From positions 16,077,830-16,141,829 of the forward strand of contig NC_065538.1 of NCBI RefSeq assembly GCF_932294415.1: a stretch of 64,000 nt of DNA, written 5' to 3'. The first letter of the stretch is position 1, and each line of letters starts with the position of its first letter. A model generated the notes under the pieces. That model searched no databases, was not told where the DNA came from, and saw only the letters and a list, made by a program, of their open reading frames with translations. This DNA comes from Quercus robur (lineage: Eukaryota > Streptophyta > Magnoliopsida > Fagales > Fagaceae). Positions 11,988-23,271 of the stretch are shown one piece after another. The position numbers and the translations under genes are program-made.

Positions 11988-12439
11988 AGCCATTATTTTG
12001 AAATGGATGCTATAGGTTGAAATTTTATCATATCAAGAGAAATTATCGAATGCTAGAAAGGGTAGCCTTGGGTTCTACACTTCTACCCATGGGCAGCTTT
12101 AATTTATCTTAATTACAGTTTTTTTTTTTTTTTTTTTTTTTCATATGTTGGAATTTTTTAAGAACAATGGCTAACCCAACAAGTTTCATATAATTTAACT
12201 TAACATGATATCAAAACTCAAACACTGCTTGGAAATCAAGAGGCGCAAAACCAATGTCGTCCAAGTTTGATTTATTGAACCAAAACAACATGATTAAATC
12301 TCACCACAATCCATTGCTGCAGCAAAAACCAGAAATAAACCCATAACAAAATTAACAACACACATATTATTAATAATAGAACAAAAAACATAAAAATTAA
12401 ATCACTGCAAACCATATTGAATTATTAAATTGCTAAGAA
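11988..12439. other. Intergenic, nothing recognised
   Basis: Contains a long poly-T tract (12119-12141); no gene or repeat boundary supported. Confidence 0.4.
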
Positions 12440-12735
12440 AACTGTAATGAGAAGAAAAATGTTTATTATGCATAACTAAGAAATTTTAGTTCAGTTTATG
12501 ACTATCATGCTGAAAGTTGAATTTTCTTTTGATGATAGTCATAAACAGGGCATATAATGTTGGCGCCACTACTTAAAGTCTGTGAAATCAATTCACTACT
12601 CTGATATGCAGAGGGATATATCGGCTCCTCAAAGCAATGTGTTAGCTGATTTATTTCTAACTACTAAAGTAAATAGGAAAATAAAGTTTAAGTTAGAATG
12701 GTAAATGGATGATAATTACTGAAGTAATATTGAAT
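12440..12735 (+). pseudogene. F-box/LRR 3' fragment (last intron and last exon)
   Basis: Nucleotide similarity to the last intron and exon of copy 1. It shares TTTATGACTATCATGCTGA-like sequence (TTTACGAGTATCATGCTGA in copy 1) and the order ATGTTGGCGCCACTACTTAAA, GTGAAATCAATT, CTCTGATATG, CAAAGCAATGTGTTAGCTGA. The 5' part of the exon is replaced by a short unrelated stretch and no open frame remains. The 3' side is cut by the solo LTR at 12741. This is a third, nearly lost member of the local cluster. Confidence 0.7.
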
Positions 12736-12740
12736 GTGAG

Positions 12741-13701
12741 TGATAGGTCAAGAATATATTGACCCCTTTGGTTACTTAATTAAATTAATTAGCCAAGTGA
12801 AATTAATTAGATTCAATTATATGCAATAAGCATGGTAGCACAAACAAATCACGAACTAAGGTGATTTGTTTACGAATGGAGAAAACCACCAAGACAAAAC
12901 CCTACTGGGTGAATTTAAGGTCACCACTCTCGAGAATCTACTATTATTAAAACAAGTAATTACAAGTAAAAGGAATCCTAGTACCTAATACCGACCTACA
13001 GTTGAACCCTTACCCCAATACCCAATTGGACTTGTAGTGACAATCTCTCCTTTCAATGCATGATTCCTAGTACGTGACTAACCAATCGATGCACGGATCC
13101 AAGTACGTGACTAACACACCAACTTAAGGAAGATGTTGGCTGCAAAGTTTTTCAATTCATCCAGATGATGAAGATCAAGAAACTCATTGGTTACAAAACC
13201 CTTGGCGCACAAACGCAGCAGCTTCTATAAGAGAAAGATGAACTAGGGCAAAATTGTCTCCGGTCACAATTTGTGTGCAACAACAATTGCAACAACCTTT
13301 GCATCAAGTGAGACAGCCCTTAAAATAATCCTTATATATGTCTAGGGTTATGAGAAAAGAAACCCTACATAAATAGCTTGGATATGCATGAAAATCAAAT
13401 CTAGAAATATGAATTTCGTAATTCTCAATAGATACAGCTTCTGTCAAGAGCTGTCGAGAATTATATATTAAATCTTGATAGATACATCTGTTGAGTTATC
13501 TGTCGAGCTTTAATGAATAGGACTCCTTCATTTGATTCTTGGACAAATTTGCATGGCTTTAATACTAGACTTGAACTATTGTTCTTTGAAGTATTAAACA
13601 CATCCTAGATCTACTCAATTACATGTAAAGTGTGTTTTGTCAAAGGATTAGCTAATTCTATATGACATATGTTCTTAACAAGTTCCACATATGTCCTTAC
13701 A
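12741..13701 (-). mobile_element. Solo LTR, 961 bp, with 5-bp target duplication
   Basis: The segment begins TGATAGGTCAAG and ends ATGTCCTTACA, so it has TG...CA termini, and it is flanked by the pentamer GTGAG at 12736-12740 and 13702-13706. No internal domain follows, so it is a solo LTR left by LTR-LTR recombination. Transcriptional orientation is uncertain; I favour minus, where it would start TGTAAGGACATATGTGG. It contains TCTGTCRAG-type short repeats near 13440-13505. Confidence 0.75.
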
Positions 13702-13744
13702 GTGAGTAACAATTAAGCAACATTTTCTTACTTAGACAAAGTTT

Positions 13745-14030
13745 AGCTATAAAATTGGTTGTAGCCTAAGGCTACAACCTTACTTAATAAAATAAATATT
13801 ACTATATATTTTGAAAATCTAACTATTCAATTGCATGTTTTTTATGCTTGTAATACACATGCCAGATTTTGTGTTAACTGAATATTATTTACTATATGAT
13901 CTACAAGCTTATATTTTATACATAATTTTAAACTCCAAAAATTTGCAATTTTAATAATTTATTGATGGCATAGTTATTGATCTTTAACTTTCTAGAAATT
14001 TTGCAAGTATGGATGATATAAGAAGAATGT
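13745..14030 (+). mobile_element. Truncated MITE related to 11581-11977 and 42101-42496
   Basis: Shares, in order, the core blocks TTTTGAAAATCTAAC, a CATGCCA block, TATTTACTATATGATCTA, TTTATTGATGGCATAG and GAAATTTTGCAAG with the other two elements. Its left part carries GGTTGTAGCC next to GGCTACAACC, a short inverted repeat. The right terminus is missing near 14030. Confidence 0.55.
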
Positions 14031-14263
14031 TAAGTTTTAGACCCCTAGAAAACACAACATGTTTAACCTAATTTATTAGCTAAGTTGATACTTAGGTTAA
14101 TAATTCAAACCCAGGTTAAACATTCATCACAATCAACATGCATAGCGGAAAACCATTGAAACAACTCATTTCAAGGTAAAAAACCTCTGGGGAAAGATCC
14201 CAAGAGAACAATCCACTATATCAAGTTGAGATTTATAGTTCAAGAAAACCAATTCTTAGTAAA

Positions 14264-15074
14264 TCTAACGCAGTACCAAACTGAGCTCTAAACTCCTCAA
14301 ACTTCTTTGATGTGAACTTGCTCTCACATGAACCTCCAATTTACACTTTAGATCTCCCACATAGTCCTCCAGTCTATGACTTCAAGACCACCCTCTTGAA
14401 GGTTTAAATCTCTAGTACCTTTAATGACTAGTGATGGCAGCAACTTCTAGAACACTAGATTTTGAGTTTATTGAAAGAATATTGTCGGTAGAAGATTAGA
14501 GAGAGCTTTGGGTACATAAACCCTAGATATACAATGGAGGCACAAGATGCACTCCGCTCTCTCTAAAAAACCCCTTCTAGAGTTAGTATATAATGTTCTT
14601 TAAATACTGCAACAAACAGATCATGATTTGGGCTTCAAACTGACAAGTTTGGGCTAATGGACCAAAATCTAACGTAGTTACCAAACTGAGCTTTGACCCC
14701 TCAAACTTCTTTGATGTGAACTTGCTCTCACATGAACCTCCAGTTTACGATTCAGATCTCCCATATACACCTGCAGTCTATGACTTCAAGACCACCCTCT
14801 TGAAGGTTGACATCTCTAGCACCTTTAATGACTAGTGATGGCAGCAACTTCTACAACACGGATCTTAAGTTTATTCAAAGAATATTGCCGGTAGAAGATT
14901 TGAGAGAGTTTTGAGTACATAAACCCTAGATATACAATGGAGGCACAAGATGCACTCCGCTCTCTTTAAAAAAAAAACCACTTCTAGGGTTAGCTTATAA
15001 TGTCCTTTAAATATTGCAACAAACAGATCACGATTTGGGCTTCAAACGGACAAGTTTGGGCTAATGGGCCAAAA
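14264..15074 (+). repeat. Tandem duplication of a ~405-bp unit
   Basis: Unit 1 (14264-14667) and unit 2 (14668-15074) start with TCTAACGCAGTACCAAACTG and TCTAACGTAGTTACCAAACT and stay alignable to GGGCTAATGGACCAAAA and GGGCTAATGGGCCAAAA. Divergence is modest (point changes, small indels). Neither unit codes for protein. The sequence just upstream (14040-14240) has the feel of a retroelement LTR, but no TG...CA pair with a target duplication could be found. Confidence 0.8.
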
Positions 15075-15084
15075 TTAAAAGCCT

Positions 15085-15253
15085 GCAAATCAAGTATCAT
15101 AGACTCGATTTCTATGAAAATTCATGTGGAAATCAAGTCTGCGAGACTTGAGTTTCACAGGAAAACCCAGAAATCAAAACTTAAAACACACAAGCATACA
15201 CAACCAAACAAGCAAAAAACAAAGATCAAACCATGAAACCCACGACAACAAAA

Positions 15254-15293
<40 letters not shown>

Positions 15294-15745
15294 AACAGAA
15301 ACCCAAAACACGAAGACAAAAAACAAAGAAAGATCAAACTTAGAAACCCATGAAGACAAAAAACAAAGAGATCAAACCAAAGAGATCTTTCTAACGAAAC
15401 CCAAACCACGAAGGCAAAAACAACAAACTAGAGAGATCAAAACCAGGTGGCAGCGGTGGGGATTGAAATCAAGCTCTCGGAGTCTTTAGGTGGGTCTTTT
15501 TCATTCTTGTTGTTGATTTTCTCTCTGGGTCTTGATCTATCACTCTGGGTCTTGCTATGTTAAGGCTTCCATGCTGTGTTAAGTTTTGATTTCTGGCTTT
15601 TGTGGAACTCGAGTCCATAAGACTCAATTTCCACTTGAATTTTGATAGAAATCGAGTTTGTGATACTCGAGTTGCTACAGTAAACTCGACTCTTACACAC
15701 TCGAGATGTTAGTTTCTTAAATAGTTTGAAAATAATGCTAACTAA
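15085..15745. mobile_element. Fold-back element rich in CTCGAG/CTCGATT motifs
   Basis: About 90 bases at 15096-15187 recur as reverse complement at about 15585-15675. Both read, in order, GTATCA, ACTCGATTTCTAT, GTGGAAAT, CAGAAATCAAAACTTAA. The loop (15190-15580) is A-rich, with an (AT)n tract and AACAAAGAGATCAAACC-like repeats. Its right outer part is related to the 500-bp element at 46357-46856. No coding capacity; left border uncertain. Confidence 0.6.
15262..15291. repeat. (AT)n microsatellite
   Basis: Lies in the loop of the fold-back element. Confidence 0.9.
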
Positions 15746-16562
15746 CAAAATTGTTTGAAAATTGGTGTTATTTTGAAAAAGAAAAAAATCCCTTTGTTTG
15801 GTTTAAGCGAGTGATTATAGGGCAGTGGTGGCTTTACATGCAAGCTAGGGTGGTTACAAGACCACCCTGCCTTGCAAAAAAATGTATATATACACTTACA
15901 AAAAAAATATTATATGCTAAACTAACATATTGTGACCACCCAAATAAAAATTATGAACGCCCTAACTTGAGAATTACAAAAATTTGGGTTCAACAAAAAT
16001 AAGAATAGTGCTACTACATTTACAACATTTTCACAATAATTTTACAACAAATATAATGCAGTAAGTTGCAACTGATTCTAATTTGGGCCAAATATTAATA
16101 TCATTTTTTTACACATCAATAATAGTTTTTTTTTTTTTTTTTTCGCTTTAGATTTATTGTAAAAATGTTGTGGAAATAAAATTACTCCAAAATTAATTCT
16201 GCCTCCAAATATAATTCTTAATCCCTGTATTTTTTAAAGCTTAAATGACAAAAATAAAATATTAGCTTAAATAAAAACAAACATAAACCAAACAAAAATA
16301 AGACAAGACTAGATAACAACAAGTGAAAAAATTATTCAACAAAAAGCCTATTATAAAACAAAAAGATAAAATTTGTAACTCATTCAACTTATTCAATAAA
16401 AATAATTTATAATTTCATTTTTCTTTAAAAAATTGTTCCAAGAAAAATATTGTGGTAATTTAAATTTTTTAATAGCCACCTTAAAAAAAAAAAAAAAAAA
16501 TCAAAATCGTAGAGCTACCACTTTATAGGGAGGATGGAAATGAAGAAGAGAAAATAATGTTT
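15746..16562. other. Intergenic, nothing recognised
   Basis: Poly-A/T runs and scattered AT-rich sequence; no gene supported. Confidence 0.4.
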
Positions 16563-17046
16563 GTGGTTGTTTGGTTGAGGGTAGAAAATTGGAGAGGTTT
16601 TGGTGGGGCTCACAAGTTTACTCTCCTACCCTACCAAAACATAGTTTCTCCAAATTGGAGAGAAAATAGGGGAGAAAAGTGTGCAAAACGATTTGGACAA
16701 AATTGCCCATGATTCCATTTCACTTCTTTGGCTAACTAGGCGGCTTGCCTTTTTCCTTTCTTTTTTTTTTTTTTTTTGGGTTGGCTGTTTGCCTTTAAAT
16801 TTGCCCTTTTTTTTAAATTAGGCATCATTTTTAATAAGAACATATAAGTAAATTTTAATAAATACTATTTTCTATCTTCCTATTTCTCTTCTCAATTAAA
16901 CAAAAAAGTTTTCAACCTCTCCACTTTTCCACTCTTCTAACCAAATATAAATTAGAGAAACTAAAATCTATTCTATCCTCCCACTTTTTCATTTTCTCTC
17001 CATTTTCTATCATCACACTTTTTTATCCTCCCAACCAAATGGACCC
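16563..17046. mobile_element. MITE-like element (Tourist/PIF-type ends)
   Basis: The right end, read as complement, starts GGGTCCATTTGGTTGGGAGG next to TTA. The left end reads GTGGTTGTTTGGTTGAGGGT. The inner parts are also inverted (GAGAAAATAGGGG against TCTCTCCATTTTC-like sequence). The left TTA is not preserved, so the left border is approximate. No coding capacity. Confidence 0.5.
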
Positions 17047-18482
17047 TTAGTCTATAATGGATTTTGATAGATGGTGAGCTTTTTGGTTTGTTTCTCTTAG
17101 TTGAGCTGGATTACTGACAATGGTGAGCATTTCTATCTCGTATAAGTGTGTACTTGTGTTCACTTCTTACTTTCCAAAAAACTTTGGTATCAATGCGGTA
17201 CTATCTCTTTGGTTTGGTTTTGGTTGTGGTTGTTGTTGTTGTTGTTGCAGGCCTAATGTCAAAGCCTCAAGAGCGTGCCAAAGAGACCTCCACAATGTAG
17301 AAGTGGATGAGTTAAGGAGACATATGCAACAACTCCAACTACGTTTGGAGCAACACATTTCATGAAGTGTAATTTTGAAATTGAACGAGGAATTCTTTTC
17401 AAATTTTATCATCAGTTTTTATCTTTGTTCATGTAAAGGATCTAAGGGAATGATCCCGCAAGATTTGGATCGAGTGATCACTTTCTGAGGGAGAGTCTTG
17501 ACATAATACTGAGCCAAGATGCTTTCGGTTTCATCATCATAAAGTTTTCCTTTTTCCTTCTTTACCATTCAATAAACAAAAGATTTTATTAAATTTTATA
17601 TTTTCTAAATAGGCCCTTCTTTTTGGTTTTATCAATGGAAATCAATTTTAAATTTGTTATTAAACTTGAGAAGAAAAAGAAAAGGCTTTCTAATTTAGTT
17701 CAAAAATTAAAAACCACTGGGATTTTGGTTCACAAATTTGAAAGTAGTATATTTGAAATTGTATTTGCTGATTCTATAAATTTTTTTATTTAAAAAAAAA
17801 AAAAAAAAAGGATTTGCTATATGTGAGGTTTTAACATTGAGTGATTTAAAAAAATATATACATACAACATTGAATGATGTTCGAGATATTATAAATACTC
17901 ATTCAGGATGACTGTTTTTTTATAATCCCATTGAGCCCTTCAATTCTCTCTTATTTTCAAGACATGTGGTATTTAAAGTATTAGGTCGGCTAAAAATATT
18001 ATGTCATTTTAAAAATGTTATACATAATTTAAATTTATATATATGTGTGTGTGTGTGTGTTTGTATTATTAATAAGAGGATTCCTCTCTTTAAAGTGGAC
18101 TTTTATGTAATTCATAAATACCCTTAAACTTTAACTTTAACTGGGAAAAAATTTGAGGATAACCTAATAAAAATATATCTCCAATTCCACTTAAATGCTT
18201 ACAAAATAAGACACTTTCTTACTAATCTATATCTTCAAAACAAACTTATCCAAAATTATTAAAATAAAAAAGGAAAATAATGACACTACACAAAAAAAAA
18301 AAAAAAAAAAAAAGCCTCATTGCACACACAAAGCACGTGTGATAAGGCTAGTGTGTGTGTGCGGGAATATATATATAACTTCTCTCTCTCTCTCACTTTG
18401 CACTCTCATGGTCATCTCTTTCCTTCCTCTTTCAACTTTATTTCATCAATATTAGAACCACCTTGTTAGGCATGGTAAAATG
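17047..18482 (+). repeat. Left copy of a flanking direct repeat
   Basis: Matches 21945-22913 over nearly its whole length. Shared blocks include TTAGTCTATAATGGATTTTG, GTGAGCATTTCTATCTC, TTACTTTCCAAAAAA, TTACCATTCAAT, TTAGAACCACCTTGTTAGGC. This copy contains a Helitron-like insertion at about 18055-18351 that the right copy lacks. A short coiled-coil-like frame at 17248-17362 (DLHNVEVDELRRHMQQLQLR) resembles the gag region of plant Ty3-type elements. It is degenerate in the other copy and is not called as a gene. Confidence 0.75.
18055..18351 (+). mobile_element. Helitron-like non-autonomous element, second copy
   Basis: Ends in a decayed hairpin (18314-18348, GCCTCATTGCACAC ... GTGTGATAAGGC) followed by CTAG at 18348-18351 and a host T, like the copy at 2360-2682. 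A poly-A run precedes the hairpin in both. The 5' end is less certain: TTTGTATTATTAATAAGAGG aligns with the expected start. The paralogous segment at 22780-22815 runs from the AT tract straight into CTTCTCTCTCTCAC, giving an empty site. Confidence 0.6.
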
Positions 18483-19177
18483 TTGAACTCGGGACCTCTT
18501 GCTCTGATACCATATTAAATTACCAATTGTCTTAAAAGCTTAAAATTTGTAATGTGGTAAATTTAATCATTTCACTCGGTGGGGTTTTCATCTGAGAATA
18601 TTTTCCCCATCGTGATCAAATTGTCATGTCAAACTTAACTTCCATTGCACTCTATTTAGTTTGGTGGTTTGATTGTGCCTCCACCTTTTTTTTTTTTTTG
18701 GGGGGGTCTATTGTGCCTCCACTTGATTTGCATGTTATATGACTGATTTATTAACATTGGATCCAATTTATTCAAGGTACAAATATAATGACATCCCATA
18801 TATAAATAATACCAAAATAAAAGATTAGTATTAGTACAAGTAATGAATAGATTTATATAAGGATCATGAGTGCAGGAAAAGGTTTCTAGAGTCCGAATAC
18901 TAATAGGAATGAGACTGATATTTCCAAATCGTATCCACCTTACCAGCAAAGTAAGATGAAATAGAAAGATAATTTGTAAACACGAGTTATTAGGCAAAGG
19001 TCTTTGTAGTTAATTAGGCCAAGGATTCTAGAGTACTAGTACTATAGTAACTAGTAAGAACAGGTTTTCCCTTTCCAACAAAGTAGCCGAACTGATTATA
19101 AATATAAAGTAAGTGATGTGGTGCAGAAAGAGAAGGATTTTGAGGAAAAAACAAAAACCATATTTTTATTGAGAAAT
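18483..19177. other. Upstream region of F-box copy 3
   Basis: No gene supported. At 18501-18512 the complement of a tRNA-iMet primer-binding-like sequence (TGGTATCAGAGC) occurs without a recognisable LTR. ATAAATATAAAG at 19099-19109 could be a TATA element for the F-box gene. Confidence 0.35.
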
Positions 19178-21450
19178 ATGGGGTTCGAAAAGGAGAAGGA
19201 AAGAAAAAACATATTTTTATTGAGTACAGGTGATGCTTTGGATCGGATATCTCAGTTGCCAGAACACATTATCCATCACATCCTCTTCTTCATGCCCCCA
19301 AAGGATGCTGCTCGTACCAGTACCTTGTCCATGACATGGAGACAAGCGTGGAACTCACTCCCCAGGTCCGATTTCACATTCTCAAGTCGCAATAGCTATT
19401 ATAGTTTTGTTTCGGAAGAGGAAAAGGCAGAATTTGAGGAGGAAATGGAGCAGTTTATTAAGTCCGTTGATGAGGCTTTGTTTCCACTCCGTGAGCAAAA
19501 GAAAATAATCCAACGTTTTAGTTTGAACATGAGCCTTTGTGATGCTATATACGATTCTTGCATTGATAACTGGATAGAATTGGTTAATGGAAATCATATA
19601 GAAACGCTAGACCTTGGCATTCTTAGCATGATTCACGTGAAAAATTATGTTTTACCACAGAAAACATTTTCTGTTGAATCTTTGGTCAAATTGTCTTTGA
19701 GTGGTTGTAAATTAGAGAGCGACTACCTTAGCCACAATATGAAGCCTATTTGTTTGCGAGAGTTGACTCTGCGCTTTGTGGAAATTGATTCCCATACAAT
19801 AATGAAGATCCTACGCTGTTGCCCTTTGCTTGAGGTGTTTGTTCTAGACTTATGCATGAAAATGCGCTCTGTTGTTCACCTTGTTAATGTCCCTAAGCTT
19901 AAGAAGGCTAAATTATATGGAATCAGTTGGGATAGAGTTGAAGCTCCAAATCTTGAAGTTTTTCACTGTGAGAGGTTTATTGGGAAATTGGACAATATTG
20001 CTTGCAGTAAGGTAAAGAAACTGAAACTAAAATCCGTCGAATCCAAACAAATATCTATTCCAGATATCAATTATAAGTTCCCCTTTCTTGAGACCTTGTA
20101 CTTGAGTCTTAAGGAGTGAGAAAATTAAAATTTCCAGCCGTGGACTTAAGAGATAAAGTTTGTCATGTGATGATCAAATAATGCCATTGCTCCAGATCAA
20201 TTGTGAAAATCTTCATTCCTTCGAATTTGATAGTGAATCAATACCAAAATCATTTTCTATCACTTCTTCAGCTTGTCTAGAAAAAATTGTACATACACTT
20301 TGGCCAAAAGGTTTTATAGACACTTTCTGGTTTCTAAGACTCAAACGATATCTTGGAAAGTTTAATGAGCACCAAACTTTAAGCTTGCACTTTCAGCTTA
20401 CTACGGTAAGCCCATAAATTCAATTTTATTTATTTAATTTTCTATTTTTAATGTTCATGTAGTGACAACATTATTATGTACCTAGTCTAATTGCATTATT
20501 TCAATACCAATTCTTTTTTCTTACTTTATTTACAGGTACACTTTTCTACCTTGATCAATTTACAGAAACAGTTTCTTATCTTGAATTACAGAATGAAATA
20601 AGCTTACCCCTATTAATTTTTGATTAGTTTGATTTGGTAGGTGTGAATTGAAATTGTGTAGAAATATCATCTACACGTGCATGTCTATTTCTTTCGCTTT
20701 TTACTGTTTGACTACACCAAATATTTTTTCCTCGTAATGTTTCTATCACTTTATTAATCATTAGAATTACAGTATGGGCCTTGTTGTTCAAGTTTGTAAT
20801 ACAGCAACATATATAAAATTGATTTCTTGAACTACTAAAGTTTTGTTTAACATTTTGACTTTCTTATGCAGAATAACTTAACTTCAGAAGAGTTAGTACC
20901 AATTGTTAAGCATTTTGTGCTGGATGATGTTCCAACAATGCAAGACTATACAGCTGTTTTAGATGGCTTATTATGGAGTTGTCATCCAAAAGTTCTGCGG
21001 ACATATTCAAATATAGAGAACAATGATTTCATAAAGGTAAGTAAAAATTTCCTAACGAGGAGCAAATGGCTTTGATGTAATATTGGGAATTTTTTTTCAC
21101 TTGGACTGTGATATTTTGCGTACTAATATTATTTCTGTTTTTGCCTATCATTTATTTGTTGTGTATTGCAGTTCCTATTTCAGGCACTAGTTAACAGAGA
21201 TGAAGAGCCAAATTGTTGCAGTGACGGTCACATGAAGTGTTGGCGGCATTACTTAAAAGCTGTTACGGCAAATTATTTCGATAGGAGGAAGCGGAAGTAT
21301 GTCAAGGTTCGTCATTGTGACGCCATATTTGATTCATTGTCAACTCTTGAAAATTGTCACAAAATTGAGTTTAATTTGGAATGGTCATTGTTTACACAAG
21401 AGTGTGTATGGACACGTGAAAAGACTACTCATAGTCATATAGGTGTTTGA
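19178..21450 (+). pseudogene. F-box/LRR protein gene with two disabling lesions (copy 3)
   Basis: Same family as copy 1: F-box ISQLPEHIIHHILFFMP at about residues 24-40, then LRR-like repeats (NVPKLKKAKLYG, CCPLLEVF), ending with GLLWSCHPKVLRTYS. I chose ATG 19178; a longer frame upstream lacks an ATG. Exons by splice sites are 19178-20405, 20872-21036 and 21172-21450 (stop TGA), all phase 0. In exon 1 the frame ends at TGA 20117-20119. A one-base loss there explains it, since the expected frame resumes immediately, but it then meets TAA at 20154-20156 before reading on (SLSCDDQ...TNCENL-type). Without these lesions the exons would be continuous. A 313-residue truncated protein could be made; assembly error could account for one lesion but hardly both. 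Confidence 0.72.
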
Positions 21451-21944
21451 TAATCCAAGTATAGTACTACTCAACGTTCAAACAAGTTATAGCAGTATTT
21501 TTGGGCATTTTGGAAGTTAATTCTAGAATTATTCTGAATCAGTTAGTTAGCCAGTAAGACTCTAGTCTCCCATGCATCAAGCATTATGTAATTGGAGCTT
21601 TGTAGGAGTTATAACTTTCTTTTTTTACAGATAGTTTGGGTTGAACTAATGTACTTTGAAAAGGGCGAATTTTGGATTCTATTGCTCTTAGATGTGTCTA
21701 TTTGGTTTTTCAATTGTATTTTCTAATGAATCTATTTAATGGATACTCTTAGGTCATTTGTTAATGAACTATTTTTAAAAAGTTTTTCTTTTTCTTTTTA
21801 TCAAATAAAAAAATTAAAAAAAATAAAAAATTCTTAAATTAATTTTTAAACCAATAACTTTGGTACCTCCGATAACTTTTCCCTTTTCTAATATCCATCC
21901 TTTACCTTGTGTGAAGAAAAAGAAGGATTCTTCTTGTTATACTC
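21451..21944. other. 3' flank of F-box copy 3
   Basis: Presumed 3' UTR and intergenic DNA; nothing else recognised. Confidence 0.4.
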
Positions 21945-22913
21945 TTAGTCTATAATGGATTTTGATAGATAGTGAGCTTTTTCGTTTGTATCTCTTAGTT
22001 GGATTCCTGAGAGTGGTGAGCATTTCTATCTCATGTAAATGTGTACTTGTCACTTGTGTTCACTTCTTACTTTCCAAAAAAAAAAAAAAATCTTTGGTCT
22101 CAATGTGGTATTAGCAGTTTAGCACTTTGGCTGTCATGGTAGTTGTTGTGGACTAATGTAAGAGAACCAAGAGCTCGCCAGAGAGACCTCCACGATTTAC
22201 AAGCCCAAAAACATTTGGAGCACTACACTTCAAGATTTGGACGGAGTCACTCTCTATGAGGGAGAGTCGGACACAAGGCTGACCCAAGATGCTCTCGGTT
22301 TCATCATCAGAAACTTTGCCTTTTTGCTTCTTTACCATTCAATGAACAAAAGATTTTTATTAAATTTGATATTTTCTAAATAGGCACAAGTTTCTTTTTG
22401 GTTTTATCAACGGAAATCAATTTTATACTTGTTATTAAACTTCAAAAGAAAAAGAAAAGGCTATCTAATTTTCGTACAAAAATTAAAAACCATTGGGATT
22501 TTGGTTCACAATTTTGAAAGTAGTATATTTGAAATTGTATTTGCTGATTCAGAAAAAGAATGAAAATATATTTGTTATGTGAGGTTTTAACATTTGAGTG
22601 ATTTTTTTTTTAATGCAACATCCAGTGATGTTAAAAATAATACAAATAATCATTTATGATGACTGCCTTTTATCATTAAGTCAAGACACAATTAGGTTTC
22701 TTCTCCTATTAAACCCTTTCCCTCTTATCTTTATTTATATGTAAGACATATCATAGTTTAATAGTTTTATATACAATTTAATTATATATATATATATATA
22801 TATTAAAAACTTCTCTCTCTCACTTTGCATTCCCATGGCCATCTCTCTCCTTTCTCTTTCAACTCTATTTCATCAATATTAGAACCACCTTGTTAGGCAT
22901 GGTGAAATACCTC
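21945..22913 (+). repeat. Right copy of the flanking direct repeat
   Basis: Counterpart of 17047-18482; together the two copies bracket F-box copy 3 in direct orientation. Similarity starts at TTAGTCTATAATGGATTTTG and ends near TTGTTAGGCATGG. The central gag-like frame is more damaged here, and the Helitron-like element is absent. Confidence 0.75.
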
Positions 22914-23238
22914 TAATCCATTTTACTTCCTTCATGCATAGATTTTTTCTAGTCCAGAGAGGAGATAGGACATGGGCCCCTAATGATCAAACTCAGTCCC
23001 ACTCTTGCCATTCCATATGTGATTTCAATTTCAATAATAATAATAATAATTTCTTTTGAGAAAATAATTAAATTTTAAAATTTGGCATTCCAATAAATGA
23101 GAATCATATTGACAATGATTGTGCATGAGGGATTAAAGTGTATCTGAATGAGAATCATGTCTGCAGATATTGCGCATGCCTGGACCTTATTTTTGTTATT
23201 GTTATAAATGTGGTTAATAAAGAAGGCATGCAAGCGAG

Positions 23239-23271
<33 letters not shown>

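Noticed and set aside
15124..15489. Overlapping long frames on both strands (lysine-rich on plus, Phe/Cys-rich on minus)
   Set aside because: They are translations of the A-rich loop and (AT)n tract of the fold-back element; composition is low complexity and no family is recognisable.
17120..17365. Frame ending in a coiled-coil-like QRDLHNVEVDELRRHMQQL segment
   Set aside because: Resembles part of a retroelement gag, but the paralogous copy at 22.1 kb is frame-broken and no other element parts are attached; kept only as a relic inside the repeat.
18501..18512. Primer-binding-like sequence (complement TGGTATCAGAGC)
   Set aside because: No LTR end (CA) directly adjoins it and no coding domains follow, so it cannot support an element call.
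18656..18997. 113-residue minus-strand frame
   Set aside because: Starts in a poly-T/poly-G tract, shows no family features and has biased composition; probably chance.
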